Shown in pieces: positions 9,775 to 24,609 of a stretch of 64,000 nucleotides of DNA. Positions within the stretch are counted from its first letter, which is position 1. Every line of letters begins with the position of its first letter. This stretch comes from Begonia masoniana (taxonomy: Eukaryota > Streptophyta > Magnoliopsida > Cucurbitales > Begoniaceae). Location of the stretch: NCBI GenBank assembly GCA_022432975.1, contig CM039510.1:36009288-36073287 (forward strand), read 5' to 3'. The notes under the pieces are model-generated. The model was not told where the DNA came from, ran no database searches, and saw nothing but the letters and a program-made list of their open reading frames with translations. Made by a program: the position numbers and the translations under genes.

Positions 9775-10868
9775 TAATCAATTCCCAAAAACAGATATTT
9801 TCAGATTAATTATTCAACCCCAATAATCAATTTTCACGATGGCAGTAAATCCACCAAATAAATTTTCCGAGCCTGAAAATATTTGAATCGATAACTTTGT
9901 CCAAATATTTTCCCAAAAATTGCTCCCTTTTAAAATTAGAATAAATCCCGCAGAATATTCTGAACCAACAAAAAAATCACCCAACAAACAGATAATATCC
10001 TGATTAATTATTCAACTCAATAATTAATCTCAGCCAATATCAGCAGATCCCGCCAACAATTTGAGAATTTTAATTCCCACAAAATCCTCAATTCAAATTC
10101 ACAATTTTCCCAAAATTGATTTTCACTGTCCCTGTTCGACGAAGACCAGAATTTCTGAACAAAATTCCAAACAAATAACAACCCTTCTTCTTCTGTGTTT
10201 TTTTCACTCAGTTCACAGCAATAGAAAGCAAAAAAAAAACAATTTGTTTCTTTTCTACTTCACGCGGGCTAAAACAAACACAAACCAGAGAGAAATTTCT
10301 CAGCAAACAGTTCGTGTTCAGCGAGGCAACAGACAATTTGTTTCAACGTGTCTTCAACGGAACAGCATCGCCTGTTCTGATCGGAGCTCACAACAGACTC
10401 CGACGGCGTTATCCTTCGTGGCGGCTGGGCTAATCGGCGGCGAACTCCGAACGACGTTCGGCAGTTCCTGTGCGGTCTTCTTCGTGTTCTTCGCGGCGAG
10501 CAGAACAGAACCTCTGCTCTTCTTCGTGGTCCTGTTCTGGGAAAGAAGAAGCACAGTGCTTCTCTCTCTCTCACTGTTCTTCACTTTTTCCTTTTTCTCA
10601 AATCTATTCTTTGCGGCGGCAGAACACAACAAAAAAACAAAAACAAACTTTTTCCTTTTCTTTTTTTTTTTCTTTTTATTTCCTCCAAATTTGACTTTTG
10701 CCTCTCTGTTTCTTAGCTGAAAAAAGAATGACAAAACAACCTTTTCTTTTTCCAAACAAAATTGCAAACTTTCACCACTGAAATTTACAAACCTGAAATT
10801 GTTCGATACCTTTCGAAAAATCAACCCTAATTTTTGAAAACCACTTCAACCTGAATCTCTAATACCAG
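9775..10868 (-). other. A2 leader with primer binding site
   Basis: A 1.1-kb non-coding leader. It is GC-rich around 10320-10560 and has long T/C-rich runs around 10640-10690. Next to the LTR the minus strand reads TGGTATTAGAGATTCAGG (about 10849-10866), a mutated Met-tRNA primer site. Open frames here in both directions look like chance readings of leader sequence. Confidence 0.75.
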
Positions 10869-11137
10869 TTGTTAGGATTAGACGCTCTAATCCACCTGTA
10901 ACGAACGATCCAGAAAACTGAAAAAGAAATAATGAAAAAATAATGGACACCGAATTTTACGTGGAAACCTTAGAAAGGGAAAAAACCACGGGCAGAGGAG
11001 AGAATGACTAATATCAAATTCGGTACAATGAGCTTTGCGACTCAAGTATCAATATATAGAGAAAACATAAAACCCTAATATTGATATACGGGCCTGACCC
11101 GGCCCACCTAAAATTCGGGTCACACCAAATTCTAACA
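10869..11137 (-). repeat. A-family LTR (right, 5' LTR of A2)
   Basis: 269 bp with TGTTAG...CTAACA ends, followed by the second copy of the AGACT target duplication (11138-11142). Confidence 0.92.
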
Positions 11138-11142
11138 AGACT

Positions 11143-11606
11143 TTGGGTATATTTGTTATATTCATGTTCCATCTCAAAAGAGAATCGAGCTTGAAGAGAA
11201 GGCAGAAAAGAGAATATTTGTGGGATATAGCAAAATTTCAAAAGGCTTTCGAATTTTCATCTTGAAGACAAGAAAACTTGTTGGTAATAGAGATGTGAAA
11301 TTCAATGAGATTGCATTTTGGGATTGGGAAGCCGAGAAAGTAATTCAACAAAGTGTTGAAGTATCAATCGAGCCATTCATTGAAGATGAAGTTGAATATG
11401 AAGTTAATGGAAATCAACATATTCAATCTGAAACTCCCTCATCTTCTCGATTGTTTGATGAAGACAATGAAGAGGAGTCAACCCCTGAATCTCCGATAAG
11501 AAAAACAAGAAGTCCTAGTGAAGTCTATGAGCATTGTAATTATGCAACACTTGAGCCAAATAGTTATGCAGCAGCTTCAAAGGAGGAAGTTTGGCAGAAA
11601 TCATAA
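11143..11606 (+). pseudogene. I integrase C-terminal part
   Basis: Continues copia I after the nested insertion. It contains the copia integrase C-terminal motif (E-K-A-E-K-R-I-F-V-G-Y-S-K-I-S-K-G-F-R) and then an acidic, serine-rich linker (E-D-N-E-E-E-S-T-P-E-S-P) typical of the segment before reverse transcriptase. Removing the A1/A2 tandem and one AGACT copy joins this to the integrase at 5410. Confidence 0.82.
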
Positions 11607-12930
11607 TTATAGAGAAAAATAACACTTGGGAGTTGGTTTCTTTACGTGCAAATAAAGAAGTCATTGGAGTAAAATGAATTTATAAGACTAAATTAAATTC
11701 AAACGGCTCTATCTTGAAGCATAAAGCGAGGTTGGTTTCTAAGAGATATGCACAACAACATGGAATAGATTATAATGGAACTTTTGTGGTTGGAAAATTT
11801 TCCAATTAGATGTGAAATCAACATTTCTAAATGGAGTGTTAGAAGAAGATGTCTTTGTCGATCAACGAGAGGAATTCGAAAAAGAAGAAGGCAAAGTTTA
11901 TAAATTGAAAAGGACGTTGTATGGATTAAAACAAGCACCAAGGGCCTGGTATGCGAGAATAGATCAATACTTTATTGAGCAAGGTTTTTGGAGGAGCCAA
12001 AGCAAGCCTACATTGTACATCAAGTCTCAAAACCGTAATGATTTTATTATCGTATCTCTCTATGTAGATTATTTGATTTTTACTAGAGATAATACTAAAA
12101 TGATCAAAAAATTCAAAAATGAGATGATGACAAGTTTTGAGATGACTGACTTGGGAAATTTATATTATTTCCTTGGCATAGAAGTTAGTCAAGAAATTGG
12201 TGGAATATTCTGTTCTCAAAGAAAATGCATTGAAGATCTCTTGAAAATGTTCAATATGTTGGGCTGTAAACTAGTGGTAACTCCATTAATTCCAAATGAG
12301 AAATTGAAAAAGGATGGAAAAAGGAAAGTGAAATCATCTATCTATAGAAATCATGTAAGACCTGACATCTTTTATGCTACTAGTTTACTCTCAAAATTTA
12401 TGCAAAGCTCTAGCCAAATTCATTTTAGTACAGCCAAAAGAATATTGAGATACTTGGAGGGAACCATCAACTTTGGTATGTGGTCTAAGAAAACATCATA
12501 TGTAAAACTTGTGGGATTTACAAATAGTTATTGGGCAAGTTCTTGTGATGATTTGAGGAGTACTTCATGTTATTGTTTCAGCTTAGGATCTGCTATGTTT
12601 TTATTGAGTTCGAAAAAGCAAGACAATACGGCACAATCAACCCTGAGCCGAGTATGTAGCACTTAGTAGCCGCTGGTTGTGCAGACCAAGCCATTTGGTT
12701 GAAAAGAATACTTGAAGATATTGGAGAAAATCAAATGGAGTCTACCGAAATCTTTTGTGATAATTAATTTCCCATAGCCATTGCTAGAAATCCAGTCCAT
12801 CCTGGCAGAATCAAACATATTGCAATAAAATATTATCTCCTTTGTGAGGTTGAATCAAGATACAGGATTGTTTTGAAATTTTGCGAATCAAAAGAAGAAC
12901 TTGCTGATATATTTACAAAAGTGTAAAGCA
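11607..12930 (+). pseudogene. I reverse transcriptase and RNase H
   Basis: The open part, 11812-12666, includes [12 protein letters not shown] (the first catalytic Asp is in D-V-K), L-Y-G-L-K-Q-A-P-R-A-W-Y, and a catalytic box reading Y-V-D-Y where active enzymes have Y-V-D-D. L-L-S-K-F-M and R-I-L-R-Y-L-E-G-T mark the RNase H boundary. RNase H continues with stops through A-D-I-F-T-K at about 12910. The changed Y-V-D-D box alone should abolish polymerase activity. Confidence 0.85.
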
Positions 12931-12994
12931 CTCTCATGAGCAGCTTCTTAGATCACAGCTTGGTGTCACCGAAAATCACATCAAATAGGTCATT

Positions 12995-13660
12995 TTCAAT
13001 CAATTAATTGGCCCCACAAATTTCAGAAATTTCAACACCAAAAACTCACCAAAGAATCTCTCAAATCTGCACACCCCAAAAAATTGAATATTTTTGTATC
13101 CCCAAAAATATCAAACAAATTTGTTCCTGTTTGTCCCTGAAAAACAGAGAAGACGATTGGAATGGTGAGGCTGAACGGAGAGAGGGCGTTCGGCGTTCTT
13201 TTGATCGGAGTGTCAGACTTCCACGAACGGCCGACGATTTCTGGTCGGAGAAGCGACGACGGCTTCAGATAGCTCGGAACAGAGGCGACAGAAGATCGGA
13301 GGAAACGGAGCTGCGCGAACGACCAGCGTTCTTCTTCCTGGACAGTCGCTCGTCGGCGGAGAAGACGGCAGCGACTGGGTCTAGAGTTTCTCTTCTTCCT
13401 TCACGATCGGCGGCGAGCAGCTTGAAACTTTGTTGAAGAACAGCGACGCAGCAAGGGAATTACTTTCCGCTTTTTTTATTCTTTTTCCAATAAAAAAATT
13501 GCAAATTTCCACCACCGAAATTGCAAATTTGAAAAACTTGGTTTATTTTGCGACTTGGTATCAAGTTCAATTAAATTTTGCGATAAAAAATATAAAATCT
13601 TAATAGTGATACATGAATTCAACCCGAACCACCTAAAATTCAGATGACACTAATTTTATA
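12995..13660 (-). mobile_element. J: leader and LTR remnant of an A-like copia
   Basis: The first part resembles the leader at 39240-39340 (CCCCAAAAATATCA, TTGTTCCTGTTTGTCC-like stretches and GGCGTTCTTTT). The end (13560-13655) resembles the distal part of the A-family LTR (TTTTGCGA..., then ACCACCTAAAATTCAG...). There is no coding capacity. It abuts the end of copia I, so one or both ends are deleted. The open frame at 13008-13436 is leader sequence, not a gene. Confidence 0.6.
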
Positions 13661-13969
13661 TTTTTTGTATTTTTGTGTTCATATTTAGTTTTCTACTTGT
13701 CTAAACTCTAGCGATGAACAAAATTGTTACTAGCAAAATAATATCGAATAAATTGTTCACAGTGCTATAACAAAGCATAAGTAACAGATTTTAAGCCATA
13801 GATGGATGTAGATAGTTTAAAAAATATAGCCAAATTCCGATAGTTAAATATTACTCAAACGTCGGGAGATTTAAATTGACAGCACAGAAAAATACATTCA
13901 AATATTTTACTTCTATTAAATCTAACATTGTTGTAATAATGTGCAAAATGTTTATGAACAAATAATGTT
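13661..13969. other. Non-coding, AT-rich
   Basis: No coding region, repeat or recognisable element is seen here. Confidence 0.5.
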
Positions 13970-14525
13970 GCCTTGCTGTTTCTGAATTGCAAAAGAGGAC
14001 ATAAAAAATGGCTGCTTAGCCTTTACATACACCTCTCCCTACAATGATTCCTCCTATTTGGATCTTCAAACCGACGTGTCTGAGAAGAGGTTAGTCGGAA
14101 TATTTCACGAGCTCCTTCACCTCTCTATCGAAAAGAAAACAGAGCGGAAAAATGTAAGTAATCTTCGGAAACCATTGAATTTGCCTACAAAATCTACCTA
14201 AGTGTTGGAGTGAGATCCCGAAATATTTTATATTTCTAGAAAAGGAAATACACAGACTGATTCTCAGGGAAGCATATAAGTCTTGAAAACCTTTGCAAAT
14301 CAGGGAAAGAGTTGCTTGTGTTTGTTGAAAAATGATGAAACTGGATGTTGTGATTCTGAAGAAAGTTCATGGGATGAGGGTCGTGGATGTGATTCAGATG
14401 AACCCCTTAGTGGTAGCCATTGTTAAGATTACTTCTTTCACCATTTTTTTGTTAGAAGCTGTAAATTTTTTGCCCAAAATTTGGATTTAATATTTGAAAA
14501 TCTCGGTAACGATAGTTATTAAAGC
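13970..14525 (+). repeat. Segment duplicated at 32561-33110, copy 1
   Basis: Shared blocks include CTGAATTGCAAAAG, GGCTGCTTAGCCTTT, AAGAAAACAGAGCGGAA, ATTTCTAGAAAAGG, and a stretch around GAAGAAAGTTCATGGGATGA followed by GATTCAGATGAACCC. The order is the same in both copies, with indels. The copies are on the same strand about 18.6 kb apart. Read on the plus strand, one frame of the latter part is acidic (S-S-W-D-E-G-R-G-C-D-S-D-E-P), but no family is recognised. It is probably a gene fragment or the end of a duplicated unit. Confidence 0.7.
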
Positions 14526-18382
<3,857 letters not shown>

Positions 18383-18913
18383 TGAAAGCAAATAAAAAAA
18401 AATGAAACTTTCAATACTTTAATCCATTTATAACGTGGTTGATTCAACCATTCTTTGAAACTAAAAATTACATAATATACTAACATTGATCCATTATATA
18501 TGTATGTTTTGCTTTGCTTTACCAAATATCGTTTCCTCTACTTAATACCTTTTTATTTGATTATCTCTTTGATGATATAGAGATTGAGAGTTAGTGAGTT
18601 ATTGATTGTTCGATTGATTCTTTAAATCGTCAAATCGAATCCTTAACCAAGAGAGTACTCTTATTTCTTGTTAGAACGGAGAAAACAACTATACAAAGGT
18701 AACTCTCCATACATACCATTTCATTCATGTCTCTTCAATCACACCTCTTCAACTATAGTTTATATAACTTTATAAGGTTAAGGAGAGGGAATTAAAACAC
18801 AATTAACTTTATTTCCTTTATGCTTAACAATCATCATATTAAGTACTTTAACATAAAGTCAATATCACTATAATTTACATGAGTCATAAATAAATTATTA
18901 AAATAATCTAACA
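18383..18913 (-). repeat. E 3' LTR
   Basis: 531 bp. On the minus strand it begins TGTTAGATTATTTTAA. It matches 32012-32555 with scattered differences. The polypurine tract (minus strand AAGTGGGAGAT, 18914-18924) lies next to it. Confidence 0.92.
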
Positions 18914-19312
18914 ATCTCCCACTTGGCTCATGTTGTGAAATCTAGATGATCTCAATACCTTTCATTTAATCTGGTTCGGATTAAATCCATCACAACTTGT
19001 AATTCACAAATAAATAGTGTACCATAATGTGAATTAACCAAGTTACCTTTCATAATGAATTGAAAAATTGAATCATAGCAGGCACAAATCATTGACGACA
19101 TGATTCTTTCCATGTATCACTAATTTCTCAATCCGCTATAACTTTAATTGAAGAAATACTATAACCTTCCACTTTAAATTTCATAAAGTATCACATGTTA
19201 TTTGAAAACAACAATAATTGTATACACCATAATATAAATAACATCAAACATACAAAAACATATCCATAATGAATTCAAAAGTGTTCACATAATACAAGTT
19301 ACACTATCATAA

Positions 19313-20062
19313 TCACATTAGTAAGGACTTGTCACCTAAACCCATTCTTTCAACGTGTTCTGTAAAGGTCTTGGATGGCAATCCTTTAGTTAATGGATCC
19401 GCTATCATTAAACTTGTACTTATGTGTTCAATGCACACATTTTGTTTTTGTATTTCTTCCTTGACTGCCAAATACTTCAATTCCATATGTTTTGCTCCTT
19501 TCAAGTATTTGTCATTCTTTGAGAAAAATACAACTGCGAAGTTGTCACAATAAATCCTTAGCGGTCTATCTATACTATCGACTATACTTAGACCCAAAGT
19601 TAAGTTCTGCAACCACAACGCATGAATAATGGCCTCAAAGCATGCCACAAATTCTGCCTCCATGGTAGAAGTAGCGATCGAAGATTGCTTTCCACTTCTC
19701 CATGATACAGCTCCTCCGACTAATAGAAACACGTAACCGAATGTAGATTTCCTCGAGTCTACACATTCGACATAGTCTGAATTCGAGTATCCAATAACCT
19801 CAAGTTTATTGGACTTTCTATACATGAGCATGTAGTCCTTTGTTCCTTGCAAGTACCTAAGCACTTTCTTTGCAGCTTTCCAGTGGCCCATTCCTGGATT
19901 ACTTTGATATCGCTCTAACATCCCTACTGCAAAACTTATGTCGGGTTGAGTACATGTTTGAGCATATATTAAGCTCCCAACAGCTGATGAATATAGAATA
20001 GATTTCATTTTCTTTCTTTCCAAATCATTTTTCAGACATTGCATTTGACTGAATTTGTCCAT
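19313..20062 (-). pseudogene. E RNase H and end of reverse transcriptase
   Basis: A 249-codon open frame covering the end of reverse transcriptase (A-V-G-S-L-I-Y-A-Q-T-C-T-Q-P-D-I) and copia RNase H: Y-S-N-S-D-Y (the family usually has Y-x-D-S-D-x), S-S-I-A-T-S-T-M-E-A-E-F-V-A, and the closing A-D-P-L-T-K-G-L-P. RNase H would remove RNA from the cDNA hybrid. The first acidic catalytic position reads Asn rather than Asp. The frame is cut off from the upstream polymerase by a stop near 20065. Confidence 0.85.
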
Positions 20063-20870
20063 TTTCTAAATTGGAACTACACCAGCAGAACATTTTTTCA
20101 TTCTGAATCTCTCAAAAATTTTATCGATATATCATTTCTGAGACAATCCTAGTAATCCTTGTTGTCTATCACGGAATATTTCTATTCCAATTACATAGGA
20201 TGCCTCACCCATATCTTTCATTTCAAAATTTTTATAGAGAAACTCTTTTATATCATGTAACATTCCTTTATTGTTAGAAACTAGAAGAATGTCATCAACA
20301 TATAAGACTAATATGATAAACTTGTTCCCACTGACCTGCATATAGATACACCGATCAACAATATTTTCTATAAAATCGTACGATGTAATGGTATCGTTAA
20401 ACTTAATATATCATTGTCTAGAAGCTTGTTTTAGTCCATATATTGACTTCTTCAATTTACACACTAACCTTTCATTTCCCGGAAGTGAGAATCCTTCTGG
20501 TTGATCCATATACACTTCTTCTTCTAAGTCTCCATTCAGAAAGGCGGTCTTTACATCCATTTGGTGAAGCTCTAAATCATAATGAGCTACCAAAGCCATA
20601 ACAATTCTTAAGGAATTCTTTTTCGAAACTAAAGAAAAAATTTCCTTATAGTCAATACCATCTTTCTGAGTGTAACCTTTGGCGATAAGTCTAGCCTTAT
20701 ACCTTTCGATATTACCTTTCAAACTGCGTTTGGTTTTGTAAACCTATTTACAACCGATTCGTTTAAAACCTTCAGGTAACTTTACAAGTTCCCAAACTTT
20801 ATTGTCATCCATCGATTTCAACTCTTCTTTCATGACATTCAACCATTTTCAGAATTTGGACATTCCATGG
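20063..20870 (-). pseudogene. E reverse transcriptase
   Basis: Open pieces at 20411-20722 and 20132-20341 hold the copia polymerase: Y-K-A-R-L-I-A-K-G-Y-T-Q, then H-Q-M-D-V-K-T-A-F-L-N-G, then S-I-Y-G-L-K-Q-A-S-R-Q, then the intact catalytic L-Y-V-D-D-I-L-L. Stops and a frame break near 20400 and 20345 separate them. Unlike elements I and D in this window, the Y-V-D-D box is conserved. Confidence 0.87.
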
Positions 20871-22194
20871 CTTTTATGGATGAGTTTGGATCCTTATCAT
20901 TGCTCAAGTCACATTCATCTTCAAGTGAATAGATCACGTAATTATTAGGAATTGCAGGTCTTCTTGTCCTTACTGACCTTCGCAACTCTTGTGATTGTTC
21001 ACTAGTGACTTGCATACCATCATTATGCTCATCGTTAATTTGATCGCTTTCTGTGGTTTGAATATTCACTAGTTGTTCCGGTATGTTGTTAGACTGTGAC
21101 ACAACAAGAGAAACAATAACTTGATGAGAATCTTCAGGTGTAATTTCCTCCACCCGATTCTTATGAATATTCACCTATTTGTGATTCATCACTCCCACTG
21201 ATCTGGCCATTCTCAATGAATCGAGCATTTCCAGACTCTACTATCCTCGTACTATGGTTTGGACAATAAAAGATGTACCCTTTTGATTTTTCTGGGTAGC
21301 CGATGAAGTAGCCACTAATGGTTCTTGCATCGAGCTTCTTTTCATGTGGATTGTATATCCTTACTTCTGCTGAACAACCCCAAACATAGAGATGTCTTAA
21401 ACTAGGTTTCCTTCCTATCCACAATTCATAAGGGGTCTTAGGAACTGCCTTACTAGGAACCTTATTCAATAGATATGCAGCAGTCTTTAAACCGTGCATC
21501 CACAAAGATAAAGGTACATTACTTTTATTTACCATACTCCTTACCATTTCCATTAGCGTACGATTCCGCCTTTCAGCTACACCATTTTGTTGTGGCGTAC
21601 CAGACATTGTATACTATGCACAAATGCCTTGACGTTTGAGAAACCTTGCAAATGGACCTTTACATTGTCCACTTTCATCAAATTTTTCGTAATATTCACA
21701 ACCTCTATGAGACCTCACAACCTTTACTTTTCTATCTAACTGTCTTTCTACCTCATTTATGAACGCTTCTAAAACGTTCATAGATTGAGACATTTCATGC
21801 AGTAGATACAAATAACCATAACGTGAGTAATCATCAATAAATGTGATGAAATACCTTTCACTGTTCCAAGACGGAGTATCGAATAGACCACATATGTCAG
21901 TGTGTATCAATTCTAACAGTCCATTACTTCTTGTGCCCTTAATTTTAGATATGTGTGTAGTTTTCTTACCTTTGATACAATCTATACACACATTCTAGTT
22001 ATTAAAATCTAATTGAGGTAAAATATCACATTTCATTAATCTCATTATCCTTTCTTTAGATATATGACATAATCTTTGATGCCACAAGAAAGCTGAACTC
22101 TCATTAAGTGCACTACGTTTAACACCAACATCATTGTCAACATAAAACAGAGATTCTATAAATTTAACATTGAGATTGAATCTATAGAAACCAT
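20839..22194 (-). pseudogene. E integrase
   Basis: Pieces at 21614-21991 and 21161-21607, with a linker at 20839-21174. It has the pre-integrase zinc finger region, L-I-H-T-D-I-C-G (first catalytic Asp), and G-T-P-Q-Q-N-G-V-A-E-R-R-N-R-T (catalytic Glu). The second catalytic position reads R-S-H-R-G-C-E-Y where the family has R-S-D-R-G-G-E-Y, so Asp is replaced by His. Stops occur near 21993 and 21610. The enzyme would have inserted cDNA into the genome. Confidence 0.86.
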
Positions 22195-22510
22195 CTAATA
22201 AATACCAGAGCCATAATAGTATTTTTGTTTGTACAATGTAAATAAACTATTCTCAATCTCAAAATTAAAACTTTTACAATCCAACTTAGAAACAGAAACA
22301 AAATTTCTAGCACATTCAAGAACATAGAGACATTTTTCAAGATCCAAACGACAACTGGTATCCAGGATCAACCTATACGTCCCAATTCCTTCTATGCGAA
22401 CATTTATTTTGTTTCCCATATACAAGAACTTTTTAGATTCATTTATGGGTTGGATCGAAAGAAATCCCTGTGTAACATGAGACACATGAGTAGTAGCACC
22501 AGAATCTAAC
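22195..22510 (-). pseudogene. E protease
   Basis: The minus strand reads W-L-D-S-G-A-T-T-H-V-S just upstream of the long open frame, with a stop one codon before the tryptophan, then Y-M-G-N-K-I-N-V and N-F-V-S-V-S-K-L. This is a copia retropepsin with an intact D-S-G-A active site. Its link to gag is severed by gypsy F, which begins at 22569. Confidence 0.84.
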
Positions 22511-22568
22511 CATTAAGTATTATTAAGTACTTCCATAATATTTGATTCATAACATACTGAAACAAATT

Positions 22569-23819
22569 GACACGGAATCCCTTAGAGAAGGATCCGTGTT
22601 CAAACCCACAAATATTCAAGAAGTGCTCGGGTGACTAGTGTTGTGCAAACTTAAAATAAAGAGAAGAAAATAATAGAAATAAAGTGCAAGAAACTAAATT
22701 AATGCTAGATGATGCAATGACCGAGAGTTAGATGTTAGATGATGGCATGAAGTATGAAGAAAAAAAAATAAAAGAAAATGAAGAGAAAAGTGGAAGAAGA
22801 AGTAATGGAATGAAGGAAATAAGAATGCAATAAAATAAAGGTGATTTGTGTGTGATTTGTGTGGCCGAAATTTAGAGAGTGAATGTGGGTGAAATGTGAA
22901 GACAATAAAATAAAGAATACCCTTGGCGGATCCGTAGAGCGATCTTACGGGTTAAGCTCTCGGATAAACGTTTTTCGGGAGGAAAACGACCACCGTAGGC
23001 CGGGATTTTCGTCCTCAATCCTAATCCCAATGGAAAAGGTGAGGGAATAGCTAAGAGCTATCCTAGCAACCCAAGCTAGGTTAGCAATGGAGGGACTACT
23101 CCACTTGGTTCAAAGAACCAAGGAAAAACTCTAAAGGTTACCCACCTTAGAAGAGAGAAATAGAAATTTCATAAATGAGCAAAAATTGTCATACATGCAC
23201 CAATGCCATGAATTTATAGAGTCCTAGGGTGGATTATTAGGGTTTTCATAAGGATGAATGAATGGTGGCCCTTGGATGAAAAATGATGGATAGCCAAGAT
23301 CAAAGCAAACAAGCACACATCCTAGGGAGGAGATGAATGCCATGCCTAAAGGGATCAATGGAGGGAATCTTGCCACATCATCAATCCATGTTGCCACTAA
23401 CTCTTGTACCTGCAAAATCATACCTTTAAATGTGGGCTCTTCTTTGGGCCATGGCTTTCCTTTGGGCTCCATTTGTTGTAGACTTTTTCCTTTGAATATT
23501 TGAGTTGAAATTCTTCAACCCATAATCCACCAACATTCATCTAATTCCTAACCACACAATCTAATGCATGCAATGCAATTATAAAATCCATACAATAAAG
23601 GCGAATGTATGCCAAATAAGTTCGAAAATAAAAATTACAAATTATTGGGCCGGGAAGACAAATTCTCATGGGCCGAATGGTGAATCCTTCCATGTGCTTC
23701 CAAATGCATTCCTTCCTCAAAAATATTCCTACAAAAAGAAAACACGTAATAAGTCGAGAGATAATAAAAAGCTTGGGACTTTACTAATTTTTCTTTTAAT
23801 TGCAACCCGAGGCACAACA
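22569..23819 (-). repeat. F 3' LTR
   Basis: 1251 bp. On the minus strand it begins TGTTGTGCCTCGG and ends in GTGTCA. It is highly similar to 29219-30454. The adjacent minus-strand purines CGGAGAGGA (23820-23828) form the polypurine tract. Confidence 0.9.
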
Positions 23820-24070
23820 TCCTCTCCGGGTGATTTGAGGATTTGACCTCAAATCCGTTGGTTGACTTTTCCTCAATAATGTCCCCTACAATGTCTTGTG
23901 TACTCCTTGAAGGCTCGAATTTGAATGCAATGAGGGAATGTTCTTTCGTTATAAAGCACTTCACCAAGAGATGTTCTATATGAAAAAGGATAAGGGTTAG
24001 GATGGTCTTACTAATGTTTTCTTTGGCGGGGGTGGAAAAATTTAATTCAACGGCTACTTTGGAGGGCGAT
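23820..24070 (-). pseudogene. F post-protease ORF, distal part
   Basis: On the minus strand this continues the coding region cut by the Cassandra insertion (V-A-V-E-L-N-F-S-T-P-A-K-E, later P-S-R-S-T-Q-D-I-V-G-D) and runs on into the LTR. I do not recognise a domain. GCGAT at 24066-24070 is one copy of the Cassandra target duplication. Confidence 0.5.
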
Positions 24071-24072
24071 TG

Positions 24073-24356
24073 TGTAACGGCCCAATCCCCTGCCCAACAT
24101 CCCCGGCCCAGCCTCAGCCAGCGCCAGCGGAAGTCGGCAGCCTCATGTCCGTGCATCACTGCCACGTGGTAGCCACACAGGCCCGCCACGTGTACTCACG
24201 ACCTTCCCACTGCAGGGAGTGGGAAGGTCGTGAGTACACGTGGCGGGCCTGTGTGGCTACCACGTGGCAGTGATGCACGGACATGAGGCTGTCGACTTCC
24301 GCTGGCGCTGGCTGAGGCTGGGCCGGGGATGTTGGGCAGGGGATTGGGCCGTTACA
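24073..24356. repeat. Palindrome P1, arms of 138 bp
   Basis: Left arm 24073-24210 and right arm 24219-24356 are inverse complements with about one mismatch (near 24135/24292), around an 8-base loop TGCAGGGA. The innermost stem is CCCAC/GTGGG. Ends are TGTAACGGCC and GGCCGTTACA. Each arm equals the body of the SINE-like unit at 24357-24606. Confidence 0.93.
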
Positions 24357-24606
24357 AAAAAGGCGCCTTTTTTGTAACGGCCCAATCCCCTGCCCAACAT
24401 CCCCGGCCCAGCCTCAGCCAGCGCCAGCGGAAGTCGGCAGCCTCATGTCCGTGCATCACTGCCACGTGGCAGCCACACAGGCCCACCACGTGTACTCACG
24501 ACCTTCCCACTCCCTGCAGTGGGTTTTTGCCTTCCCCCCCACTCGAACCTGGGACCTCAGGGACAAGTACCCAAGGCTACAAGTGAGGAGTACCACTGAG
24601 CTAGCT
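24357..24606 (-). mobile_element. tRNA-related SINE-like unit
   Basis: Read on the minus strand from 24605: GCTAGCTCAGTGGTA resembles a Pol III A box, and 43 bases later GGTTCGAGT resembles a B box. A G-rich patch follows, then the stem-loop CCCAC-TGCAGGGA-GTGGG, then a 138-bp body ending GGGCCGTTACA and a short A run. A tRNA-like promoter head, unrelated body and A-rich tail are SINE features. The body copy lies at 24373-24510. I see no separate target duplication for this unit alone. A TRIM-like interpretation with palindromic ends cannot be excluded. Confidence 0.65.
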
Positions 24607-24609
24607 TTT

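Larger units (their letters stand above)
5411..11137 (-). mobile_element. A1/A2: tandem three-LTR copy of a gag-pro copia family
   Basis: Two internal regions of one short copia family share a middle LTR: LTR (5411-5678), A1 interior, truncated LTR (about 7681-7917), A2 interior, LTR (10869-11137). Only the outer ends carry a target-site duplication (AGACT), so the array is one insertion or arose by unequal recombination afterwards. A1 has lost its primer site and the gag N-terminus. Neither unit encodes integrase core, reverse transcriptase or a full RNase H. The same family occurs complete at 54280-57771 and decayed at 34690-39868. Confidence 0.88.
3023..12975 (+). mobile_element. I: old Ty1/copia element, split by nested insertion
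   Basis: A plus-strand copia with domains in the order gag, protease, integrase, reverse transcriptase, RNase H, carrying stops and frameshifts throughout. It is interrupted at 5411-11137 by the A1/A2 tandem, with a perfect 5-bp duplication (AGACT at 5406-5410 and 11138-11142). The stretch 3023-3355 is probably what remains of its 5' LTR, ending TATACA before the primer binding site. No matching 3' LTR is visible after RNase H, where the sequence runs into another remnant at about 12995. Confidence 0.82.

Noticed and set aside
10061..10824. Open frames of 100-220 codons on both strands
   Set aside because: They lie in the A2 leader between LTR and gag, are low in complexity, and have no counterpart kept in A1 or A4.
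24541..24606. Possible tRNA gene
   Set aside because: A-box- and B-box-like sequences are present but no acceptor stem pairs and the sequence continues into the SINE-like body.
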